DNA from: OMOG01 sp041485845
GTDB taxonomy: Bacteria > Acidobacteriota > Terriglobia > Bryobacterales > Bryobacteraceae
DNA length: 21,030 bases
Assembly: GCA_041485845.1 (NCBI GenBank)
Contig: JBGPKH010000072.1
Span: 1 to 21,030 of the forward strand
Direction: 5' to 3'
Shown: piece by piece, positions 5,744 to 13,700 of the stretch
Layout of the letters: each line of letters opens with the position of its first letter
How positions within the stretch are numbered: position 1 is the stretch's first letter
Translations under genes and position numbers: made by a program
The notes under the pieces: generated by a model
Told to the model about the DNA's origin: nothing
The model's database searches: none
Seen by the model: the letters and a program-made list of their open reading frames with translations, nothing else

Positions 5744-7489
5744 CTACTTCACTTTCATCACAAACAGCGTCTGATCGTCGAACGCCGTCGTCGACCACCC
5801 GTCCAGCTCCTGGAAAATCAGCCCGATCAGGTCCCCCGCCGTCAGCCCGCAATGCGTCCTCACCACTTGCGCCAGACGATGGCGCCCGAACTCGGTGCCT
5901 GCGGCGTTGAGGTGATCCGTGATCCCGTCCGAGTACAGCACCAGAACGTCGCCGGCCTGCGCATGGAACACCGACTCCTCGTACTCGCGGGCGTCCAGCA
6001 GCCCGAGCGGCACACCCTCCACCCGTATTTTGAGAATGTCGGCGCCGCGGCAGATCATCGGCGGCAGCGCGCCCGCATTGGCCATCACGATCTGGCGCGT
6101 GGCCGGGTCCCACAGCAGCACGCACAGCGTGACGTAGCGCGCCTCCACTTTGCGCTCGATCAGCACTTCGTTCAGCGCTTTCAACAGCTCGGCCGGACGG
6201 CGGCGGCGCGGAGCCAGCGTGCGCAAAAGGCCGCTCACCAGGCTGCCGTAAAGGGCCGCGGCCGCGCCTTTGCCGCTCACGTCGCCGAACGCGATCACCG
6301 TCGGCCCGTCCTGGCGCTCGAAGACTTCGTAGATATCGCCCGAGATCTCGCGCGCCGGCCGCAGGCGCACCGCCGCTTCCAGCCCTTCGATCTCCGGTGT
6401 GGCGTCCGGCAGCAGGACGCGCTGGAGCTCGCGCGCGGCCTTCAGATCCTCCTCCATGCGGCGCTCGCGCGTCGCCAGCTCCTGATACAACCGTGCGTTT
6501 TCCACGCTGCTGGCCACTTGCGGCGCGAGCAGCGCGAGGGTGCGCACGTGCTCGTCCGTGAAGTAGCCGACGCGGTCGCTTTCCAGGTCCATCACCCCGA
6601 CTACGCGGTCCTGCAAGATCAGCGGCACTGCCACTTCCGAGCGAATGTCGGGATGCGACGCGATGTAGCGCGGGTCCTTGGCGGTGTCGTGCACCCTCAC
6701 CACCTCGCGCGATTCCGCCGCGGCCCCCGTGAGGCCCTTCCCCAACGGCACGTTGTCGATGTTCACGCGCCGGTCGTAGCGGATGCTGAACAGGTGGCGC
6801 AGCGCCCGGGCGTCGTGGTCGATCAGCAGAATGCTGAAGGCATCGTAGTTGATCAGCTCGCGCATGGTGCTCGAGATTTTGCGCAGCAGCTCGTTCAGGT
6901 CGAGGATGGACGAGAATTCGCGCGAGATGTGGGCCAGCGTCTTCAGCGTGCGGTTCTGGCGCTCGGCGCGCCGGTAGAGCCGCGCATTGTCGATGGCGAT
7001 GCTCACGCGCCCGGCGATCAGGCGCATCAGCGCGCGGTCGTACTCCGTATAGGCGTTCACGCGCGTGGACTGCAGGTCGATCACGCCCACCAGCTTCCCC
7101 CGAGCGGTCATGGGCACCGCCAGTTCGGTGCGCACCGCATCCACGGCATTCAGGTAGCGGGGATCGTTGCGCACGTCTCCCACCAGGATCGGCTCTCGCG
7201 TAGCCGCGGCGGTCCCGGTGACGCCTTCGCCCAGCGCGATCGCCAGGTTGCAGATCACTTCCTCGCGGTGCCCCACTCCGTAGCGGATGCGCAAATCCTG
7301 CCGCCGCTCGTTGAAGAGGAGAATGGCGAACAGGTCGTACGGCAGCACTTTGCGGATGATCTCGGCCACGTTGGCCAGCAGTTGGTCCAGGTCCAGCGTA
7401 AGGGACGTGGCCGCCGACACCTCGAGCAGGAAGTCCAGCAGTTCGGACCTTTCGCGGAAACGGACCGTAGCTTTGCGCGTGGCTTGCAT
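5744..7489 (-). CDS. GAF-GAF-PP2C (RsbU/SpoIIE-type) serine phosphatase
   Basis: The 581-residue protein has two N-terminal GAF sensor domains (about 28-168 and 195-340). Each ends in a family-typical helix (IAIDNARLYRRAE and ASSVENARLYQELA). A short coiled coil (RERRMEEDLKAARELQRVLLP) leads into a C-terminal SpoIIE/PP2C phosphatase domain at about 385-581. Metal-binding motifs are present: SGDIYEVF, FGDVSGKGAAAAL, YSDGITDH at 519-526 and a DD pair at 571-572. Such enzymes dephosphorylate anti-anti-sigma (STAS) proteins in partner-switching pathways. The GAF ligand is not predictable. No membrane segment is seen, so it is cytosolic. The gene lies 28 bp after deoC on the same strand and is probably cotranscribed. 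No STAS or anti-sigma kinase partner is in the window. Its 3' end is duplicated at 3565-3930. Confidence 0.92.
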   Translation of the reverse strand: MQATRKATVRFRERSELLDFLLEVSAATSLTLDLDQLLANVAEIIRKVLPYDLFAILLFNERRQDLRIRYGVGHREEVICNLAIALGEGVTGTAAATREPILVGDVRNDPRYLNAVDAVRTELAVPMTARGKLVGVIDLQSTRVNAYTEYDRALMRLIAGRVSIAIDNARLYRRAERQNRTLKTLAHISREFSSILDLNELLRKISSTMRELINYDAFSILLIDHDARALRHLFSIRYDRRVNIDNVPLGKGLTGAAAESREVVRVHDTAKDPRYIASHPDIRSEVAVPLILQDRVVGVMDLESDRVGYFTDEHVRTLALLAPQVASSVENARLYQELATRERRMEEDLKAARELQRVLLPDATPEIEGLEAAVRLRPAREISGDIYEVFERQDGPTVIAFGDVSGKGAAAALYGSLVSGLLRTLAPRRRRPAELLKALNEVLIERKVEARYVTLCVLLWDPATRQIVMANAGALPPMICRGADILKIRVEGVPLGLLDAREYEESVFHAQAGDVLVLYSDGITDHLNAAGTEFGRHRLAQVVRTHCGLTAGDLIGLIFQELDGWSTTAFDDQTLFVMKVK

Positions 7490-7517
7490 GGCCTTCTCTA
7501 CCGGTTGGGAGCGCTTC

Positions 7518-8405
7518 TCAGGCAGCCGTGGCCTCGACGATTTTGACGCTGGCGCTGGCGCCGATGCGCGTGGCGCCCGCCGCGGTCATGGTCTGGAGAT
7601 CGTGCAGCGTGCGGATCCCGCCCGAGGCCTTGACCCCCATCTCCGGCCCCACCACGCTGCGCATCAGTGCGATATCGTGCGCGGTGGCGCCCGAGGGGCC
7701 GAAGCCCGTGGAGGTCTTCACGAAATCCGCCCCCGCCAGCTTGCACAGGGTGCAGGCCACCGCTTTCTGATTGTCGTCGAGCAGCGCCGTCTCCAGGATC
7801 ACTTTCACAATCGCGCCGGCTTCGTGCGACACCTTGACCACCTGCTGAATATCCAGCTTCACCGCCTCGTGATCGCCCGAGCGCAGCGCGCCCACGTTGA
7901 TCACCATGTCGATCTCCTGCGCGCCGGCGCGCACCGCGGCGGCAGCTTCCGCGACCTTGGCCTCCGTGCTGGTCGCGCCCAACGGAAACCCCACCACGGT
8001 GCAAATTTTCACCGGCGACCCGGCCAGTTCGGCGCGCACCAGCGGCGCCCAGTAAGGATTCACGCAGACGCTCGCGAAATTGTACTGGCGCGCCTCGCGA
8101 CAGACTCTGATGATATCCGCGCGAGTGGCTTCGGGCTTCAGAATCGTGTGGTCGATCAGGGCGGCGATCGAGGGATCGATCTTGGTCAGCCGCTCGCTCG
8201 CCGAGACACGGTCCGCGCCGGCCGCGATGATCTCCTTGGCATTCCTGGCGCAGGTCTGGACGCAGCGCTGCACGCAGCCGGGGCACACCTGGTCGGGCAG
8301 GTTGAGGCCCTCTTTCTTGTAGGACAGGCCTCCTGGCCTGTCCACCCTCGAAAGAATTTCTTCCCCAATCTGCGCCACCAGAATGTCCAGTTCCCTTTGC
8401 GTCAC
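7518..8405 (-). CDS. deoC: Deoxyribose-phosphate aldolase with Cys-rich N-terminal extension
   Basis: The catalytic TIM barrel spans about residues 75-295. It has the class I aldolase residues: the Asp of EIDMVINVG, the Schiff-base Lys of DFVKTSTGFG, and the second Lys of GVKASGGIRT. It would cleave 2-deoxyribose-5-phosphate to glyceraldehyde-3-phosphate and acetaldehyde. Compared with the usual ~220-250 residues it has an extra ~75 at the N-terminus, containing a predicted helix (ELDILVAQIGEEILSRV) and a CPGCVQRCVQTC cluster (C41, C44, C48, C52) that could bind a metal or Fe-S centre. The start is a GTG overlapping the rpiB stop (GTGA), which indicates translational coupling. A 22-bp palindromic repeat lies in-frame at codons 21-28. 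The extension could target the enzyme to a partner or compartment; that is inference. Confidence 0.9.
   Translation of the reverse strand: MTQRELDILVAQIGEEILSRVDRPGGLSYKKEGLNLPDQVCPGCVQRCVQTCARNAKEIIAAGADRVSASERLTKIDPSIAALIDHTILKPEATRADIIRVCREARQYNFASVCVNPYWAPLVRAELAGSPVKICTVVGFPLGATSTEAKVAEAAAAVRAGAQEIDMVINVGALRSGDHEAVKLDIQQVVKVSHEAGAIVKVILETALLDDNQKAVACTLCKLAGADFVKTSTGFGPSGATAHDIALMRSVVGPEMGVKASGGIRTLHDLQTMTAAGATRIGASASVKIVEATAA
8322..8343. repeat. 22-bp palindromic repeat inside deoC
   Basis: Perfect 9-bp arms ggacaggcc and ggcctgtcc flank a 4-nt centre (tcct). The same element, differing at one base (tccg), occurs at 14479-14500. Here it is translated in-frame as part of the DeoC N-terminal extension, giving a D-R-P-G-G-L-S stretch between the helix and the Cys cluster. 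Confidence 0.75.
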
Positions 8406-9025
8406 GGATTTGCCTTTTTCAGGTAATGCTGCTCGATGTCGATGATCTTTTGCACGCGCGCCTGGTGCCGCCCGCCGGCGAACGGGGTCGCGATCCAGGT
8501 GCGCAAGACCTCCTCGGCCTGGGTCTGGGTAAGCAGACGGGCCCCTAGAGTAAGTACATTGGAATCATTGTGTTCACGACTGTTTCGGGCTGATGCTTTA
8601 TCATAGCATAGGGCCGCCCGGATGCCCGGAACCTTGTTCGCCGCGATGCACGAACCGATGCCCGCGCCATCGATCGCGATGCCGCGCGCAGCCGTGCCGG
8701 CAGCCACCAGCTCCGCGACTTTCAGTGCCAGATCGGGGTAGTCCGCCGGCTTTTCCTCGTGAACCCCCACGTCGCGCACCTGGAACCCGAGGCTCTCCAG
8801 CAGGGGCTTGAGCGCTTCCTTCAACCCGAAACCGCCGTGGTCGGCGCCGATCGCGACGGTCTTGCCGGGCGGCGCCAGAGCGCTAAGCTGGTCCTCCGGC
8901 AGTTCCGCGATGCGCACGCCGCGCGCCGCCGCCACCTCGCGCGCCGACGGTGTGATAATGGTCCCAATCGGGACACGTAGTTCGCCGCTGGGGGGCACGT
9001 CCTGAACTGTGATGACCTTCTTCAT
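8402..9025 (-). CDS. rpiB: RpiB-family sugar-phosphate isomerase with N-terminal extension
   Basis: The 207-residue protein has a C-terminal RpiB/LacA-LacB isomerase domain (about 56-207): AIGADHGGFGLKEALKP, GAGIGSCIAANKVPGIRAA and SREHNDSNVLTLGARLL. It would interconvert ribose-5-phosphate and ribulose-5-phosphate or related sugars. The canonical catalytic Cys in CGTGIG is replaced by Asp (D119 in DGAGIG), and a Cys lies seven residues later (C126). The first ~50 residues form an extra segment (ITVQDVPPSGELRVPIGTII, then TPSAREVAAARGVRI) not found in ordinary RpiB. I chose the ATG at 9025 because extending to 9133 would run through the divergent gene and adds unconserved sequence. It is followed by deoC with a 4-nt overlap. 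The divergent exporter starts 40 bp away. Confidence 0.85.
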   Translation of the reverse strand: MKKVITVQDVPPSGELRVPIGTIITPSAREVAAARGVRIAELPEDQLSALAPPGKTVAIGADHGGFGLKEALKPLLESLGFQVRDVGVHEEKPADYPDLALKVAELVAAGTAARGIAIDGAGIGSCIAANKVPGIRAALCYDKASARNSREHNDSNVLTLGARLLTQTQAEEVLRTWIATPFAGGRHQARVQKIIDIEQHYLKKANP

Positions 9026-9052
9026 GGAATCCGAAGCCGCCGTGCGAATCGT

Positions 9053-9057
9053 AAGGA
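9053..9057 (+). promoter_or_regulatory. Ribosome binding site of the NicO-type exporter
   Basis: AAGGA lies 8 nt before the ATG at 9066 and supports that start over the ATGs at 9009/9012, which lack such a site and overlap the rpiB 5' end. Confidence 0.6.
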
Positions 9058-9065
9058 CTATTGTA

Positions 9066-10565
9066 ATGAAACGACGCTGGGTGCTGCCGGTCTTTCTGGC
9101 CACAGGTGCGCTGTGGGCCCACCCCATGGGCAACTTCAGCGTGAGCCACTACAGCTTGCTCGAAGTGACCGGCCGCGGCCTGCAGATTCGGTACGTCCTC
9201 GATCTGGCCGAGATCCCCACCTTCCAGCTTCTCCAGCAGTGGAAGCTGGAAGGAAGCAGCCCGCGCGAAAAGGTGGAGCGCCAGGCAACCGAACAGGCGC
9301 GTGAGTGGACCCGCAACCTGAAGATCGAGATCGGCGGCCGCGCCGTGACCCCGCGCTTCGAACGCGCGATCGTGGCGCTGGAGAAAGGCGCCGGCGGCAT
9401 GGCGGTCTTGCGCGTGACTGCGGAGTTGCGCGTGGCCGCCGCACCGGGCAGCCTGCATTACGAAGACACCAACTTCCCCGACCGCGCCGGCTGGAAGGAA
9501 ATCGTGATCTCAAGCGGCAGGGACGCCGCCATCGACCAGGCGTCTCCGTCCGCTGCCGATCGCAGCCAGGCGCTCACGGCCTATCCGCAGGACCCGCTTC
9601 TGGCCCCGCCCCAGGACTTGCGCGCAACGGTGGCGTGGCACTCGACGGCGCCGGCCCCGGTGGTCACGGGGCATCCCGCCGCACCGCCGGTGACCAGCGC
9701 ACCTGCGGAACCCGCCGCTGCTCCTGCGCCGGCAACCCCGCAGCCGGGACAAGCGACGCCCGGCATGGTGGTCCGCGGCGATTTCCTCTCGCGCCTGCTG
9801 CATCAGGGCGAGATCGGCTGGGGCATGATGCTCGTCGGCATGGCGGTGGCGTTCGGCCTGGGCGCGATTCACGCCCTCTCGCCGGGCCATGGGAAGACCA
9901 TCGTCGCCGCGTACCTCGTAGGCAGCCGCGGAACGCCCAAGCACGCCCTGTTCCTGGGCGGCATGGTCACCTTTACCCACACCATCAGCGTCTTCTTTCT
10001 CGGATTGACGACACTCTTTCTTTCGCGCTACGTGCTGCCGGAAAAGATCTATCCGGTGCTGGGCGCCATTTCCGGGCTCTCCATCGTGTGGATCGGCGGC
10101 ATGCTGTTTTACCAGCGCATGCGGCTGGCTCTGGGGCACAGCCACCCTCACCATCACCACGATCACGACCACGGCGCCTTGACCCACGACCACGGCGATG
10201 GCCACGTCCACAGCCACGTGCCCGAAGGCGAAATCGGCATGGCCAGCCTGATCGCGCTGGGCGCCAGCGGCGGCTTGGTCCCATGCCCCTCGGCCCTGGT
10301 GCTGCTGCTGAGCTCGGTGGCTCTCGGACGCGTCGCGCTTGGCCTTACCCTGCTGGTGGCCTTCAGCGCCGGCCTGGCCGTAGTGCTGAGCGCCATCGGC
10401 CTCGTCGTGCTCTACGCCAAGCACCTCCTGCCGGACAGCCAGAAGACCGCCAACAACCTGGCGTTTCGCTACCTGCCGGTGGCCTCGGCCGCGATCATCG
10501 TGTGCGCCGGCATCATCATGACAGGCGTTGCCCTGGGAGTGATCCGCCCCTTCGCCGGAGTGTGA
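9066..10565 (+). CDS. NicO/RcnA-type nickel-cobalt exporter with periplasmic N-terminal domain
   Basis: The 499-residue protein begins with a signal sequence (MKRRWVLPVFLATGALWAHP). A ~180-residue extracytoplasmic domain starting HPMGNFSVSHYSLLEV and a Pro/Ala-rich linker (about 195-235) follow. The rest is a multi-helix NicO domain. Its signatures are GLGAIHALSPGHGKTIVAAYLVGSRG, HALFLGGMVTFTHTISVFFLG, a cytosolic His/Asp-rich loop (HSHPHHHHDHDHG then THDHGDGHVHSHV) and GGLVPCPSALVLLLSSVALG. Members export or import Ni2+/Co2+; the His-rich loop and the paired HxxxxGH/GGLxPCP motifs fit the RcnA side. The start at 9066 is set by an AAGGA site. It is divergent from rpiB with a 40-bp gap. No metal regulator or hydrogenase/urease gene lies nearby, so the metal and direction remain open. 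Confidence 0.87.
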   Translation: MKRRWVLPVFLATGALWAHPMGNFSVSHYSLLEVTGRGLQIRYVLDLAEIPTFQLLQQWKLEGSSPREKVERQATEQAREWTRNLKIEIGGRAVTPRFERAIVALEKGAGGMAVLRVTAELRVAAAPGSLHYEDTNFPDRAGWKEIVISSGRDAAIDQASPSAADRSQALTAYPQDPLLAPPQDLRATVAWHSTAPAPVVTGHPAAPPVTSAPAEPAAAPAPATPQPGQATPGMVVRGDFLSRLLHQGEIGWGMMLVGMAVAFGLGAIHALSPGHGKTIVAAYLVGSRGTPKHALFLGGMVTFTHTISVFFLGLTTLFLSRYVLPEKIYPVLGAISGLSIVWIGGMLFYQRMRLALGHSHPHHHHDHDHGALTHDHGDGHVHSHVPEGEIGMASLIALGASGGLVPCPSALVLLLSSVALGRVALGLTLLVAFSAGLAVVLSAIGLVVLYAKHLLPDSQKTANNLAFRYLPVASAAIIVCAGIIMTGVALGVIRPFAGV

Positions 10566-10780
10566 GGCTGCCCGAAACACTCGATAACTCTGTTCACGCT
10601 CTCCAGAAATTTGCCCCTGTTGCCCCAATTTACTCTATACAACAGCATTCCAATGTGATATAAGCTTTGCAATCCAAGTTTTTCCGCTCCCGGGGAATCA
10701 CGGTTGGAGCCAGCCTTAAGAGTTTGGGGCGTAAGCAATAACTTTACGAACGTAGGGCCACAAAGGGGGGAATTCGAGAC
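10566..10780 (+). other. Intergenic region upstream of the TonB receptor; weak promoter candidates only
   Basis: These 215 bp are more AT-rich than the flanking genes and contain no gene that I can see. Possible -10 hexamers are TATACA (in tctatacaac, about 10635) and TATAAG (in gatataagc, about 10660), but neither has a good -35 at 16-18 bp. A purine-rich aaaggggggaa run ends about 11 nt before the ATG at 10781 and is the likely ribosome binding site. Confidence 0.35.
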
Positions 10781-13700
10781 ATGTCGATGACAAAGACCGT
10801 GAAGCTGTTCTTCACGTTGACGCTCCTGTGCGGGAGCGCCTTCGGTCAAGCCGTGACGAGTGATCTGCTCGGCACGATCACGGATCCCGGCGATGCCAGC
10901 ATTCCGGGGGTCCAGGTCCAGATCAGGGACCAGGCGACCGGAGTGACGCGAACCGTGGTGTCCAACTCGGAAGGAGTTTTCCGGGCAACCAATCTGCCGC
11001 CAGGCGCGTATACGTTGACTGTCAAGGCTCAGGGGTTCAAGACATACACGCAGCAGGAGATCAATCTCGCCAGCAGCGAGACGCGCGACCTGGGAAAAAT
11101 CCAGTTGACCCTGGGGTCCCTGGTGGAAGAGATTCAGGTTACGGCGGTGGCCACTACCATACAGACGGCTTCCAGCGAAAAATCGGCGCTGGTGGACGGC
11201 AAGCAACTCACGCAACTGGCCCTGCGTGGCCGCGATCTTTTCGGTTACCTCCGCCTGCTCCCCGGCGTGACCGGCGCCGCCAACAACGAAACTACGGGCA
11301 CCGGTTTGTCGGGCAGCATCAACGGCGCGCCCAACAACTATAAGAACTTCACGGTGGACGGCATCACCGATATGGACACCGGCTCTAACGGCACCGTCCA
11401 CTACGAGCCCAACCTCGACTCGATTGCCGAGATCCGCGTGCTGACCACCAACTACCAGGCCGAATACGGCCGCAACTCCGGCGGCGTGGTCAGCGTGGTC
11501 ACCAAGGGCGGCGGCCAGCAATTCCACGGCAGCGCCTGGGAAACCAAGCGGCACGAGCAGTTCAACGCCAACAGCTTCTTCAACAACTACAATGGCAACC
11601 CCAAGAGCCTGTACCGCTACGACGTCTTCGGTTATGCCATCGGGGGCCCGGCGTACATTCCCAAGCTCAACCCGAATCGGAACAAACTGTTTTTCTTCAT
11701 ATCGCAGGAATACACCAGGCAACGGCCCTCCACCACGATCAGTTACTTTAACGTGCCGACGACCGCGGAACGGGTGGGCGATTTCTCCAAGAGCGTGGAC
11801 CAGAACGGCCGGCTGATCGGGCTTCTGGACCCGACCACGCGGGCTGCCATACCGGGCAACGTCATTCCGGCGACGCTGATCAAAGACTCCGCTTCGGCCG
11901 CATATGGTCAGGCAATGCTGAACTTCTTGCCGCTGCCCAACCGCTGCGACCTCAACAACAACGCCGCTGGCTGCTATACCGAAACCGATCCGACCCAACT
12001 CACCCGGCGAAATTACCGGAGTCTCTTTACCGGCCAGTACCCCCGGCGTAACGACGTCTACCGCCTGGACACGAACTTCAGCTCCAAAGTCACAGCCTGG
12101 GTTCGCTATATTAACGACTTTGACCGCCAGGACGCCGAACCTAACATTGGGTTGAAAAACTCGAAGGGCGAGATTTCCCCTTTCTACACGGACCACCCGA
12201 ACCCCGGCCATGGATGGGGTGTCGGAACCACCTATAGCATCTCTCCGACGGTGGTCCACGAGTTCACGTTCGGCAAGAGCTACAACACGTGGGACTACTA
12301 CGTTCACGATCCCTCGCAGGTGGACCGGGCGCGCATGGCCAACCCGCCGCATTGGTTCGACGAAAACGATGCGAACTTCAAGAATGACAAGGATCTGAAG
12401 CGGCCCACGTTGGGCCCTGGCAGCCAGAATTACGGGGTGTATGTTCCGGCGGTGAGTTTCGGGGCCCCCTCCACCACGCAAACCGGCTTCTCCACCAGCC
12501 GTCCTTACACCAACTGGAACGACCTGTATACCGTGAACGACTCCATCAGTATCGTGAGAGGCTCGCATAGCATTAAGGCGGGCCTGTACTATGAGCGTAC
12601 GGGTAAGGTGCAACAGAGCGGACAGGGATCGTACCTGGGGAGCTACGACTTCTCCAGCAGCTCGGCTTTTCCGCAAGACACCAACAACGGCTATGCCAAC
12701 GCGTACATCGGGAATTTCCGGACCTACAGCGAAGGCGCCAGAATCATCGGCGATTTCTGGTTTACCGGCCTCGAACTCTTCGTCCAGGACAATTGGCGCG
12801 TCAACCGTCGGCTGACCGTTGACCTGGGTCTCCGTTTCTACCACCTGATGCCCCAGGAGAACCTGAATCTCAACTCGGCCGCGTTCGTCGCGTCCACCTA
12901 CGATCCGGCCAAGATACCCCGATTGTACTATCCCGCCTGCAACATCACCATCGCCGCCACCGCGGCCTGCCCCGCCGCCAATCAGGTCGCCAAGGATCTA
13001 AAAACCGGCTACACGACGTTCCCGGCCCTGGTCAATACCTTCGTCCCGTTCTCAGTCGGCGGATACGCAACCGAGCCGAATTACACCAACGGCATGCAAG
13101 TCGCCGACGGAAAGAATCCCAAGCTTCCGCTTTCCATATTCGAGCCGCCCTACCTGACGCCGGCCGTTCGTATCGGCCTCGCCTGGGACGTGTTCGGCAA
13201 CGGCAAGACGGCCCTTCGCACCGGCTTTGGACAGTTCTTCAATCGCGGCGACGGCAACCAGATCCATGGCATGGCGGGCAACCCGCCGGTGACCCTGAAC
13301 CGGACGATCTACTATTCCCCGATCGCTTCGATTCCAAGCTTTAAGAACAGCGCCGCGGTCTCACCGATCGGCAATAACCAGCTCGTCGGTAAGCAGGAGT
13401 ACGAACAAACCTTGAATATGAGCTTCGGTATTCAGCAGAACGTGGGCTTCGGGACGATCGTGGACACTTCCTACGTGGGATCGTTCCGGCGCCACACCAA
13501 CCAGCAGCGTCAGGCCAATGCCGTTCCCATATTCTCGCAGTTCAACCCGGCGTACTATAATCCATGGGTTGGCAACCTGGCCCCCACAGCATCGGGCAAG
13601 GCTCTCAGCGACAATTATTTTCGGCCTCTGGCGGGTCTGGGCGGCATCACCTATCAAAATTTCGAAGGGACCTCCAATTACAATTCGCTCCAGGTCGGCG

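Noticed and set aside
5543..7546. A 667-codon plus-strand open frame across the phosphatase gene
   Set aside because: It is the antisense shadow of the GAF-GAF-PP2C gene; the composition (Arg, His, Gln, Ala) is artefactual and no family is recognisable.
9026..9133. A longer RpiB start at 9133
   Set aside because: The extra 36 residues lie over the 5' end of the divergent exporter gene, are not RpiB-like, and the ATG at 9025 starts a sensible MKKVITV sequence.
10610..10665. Sigma-70-like promoter for the TonB receptor (TTGCCC with TATACA, or TATAAG)
   Set aside because: The spacing is 19 bp or longer and the -35 match is poor; kept only as a remark in the intergenic entry.
10469..12844. A 791-codon minus-strand open frame across the TonB receptor
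   Set aside because: It is antisense to a convincing outer-membrane receptor and has no recognisable domain.
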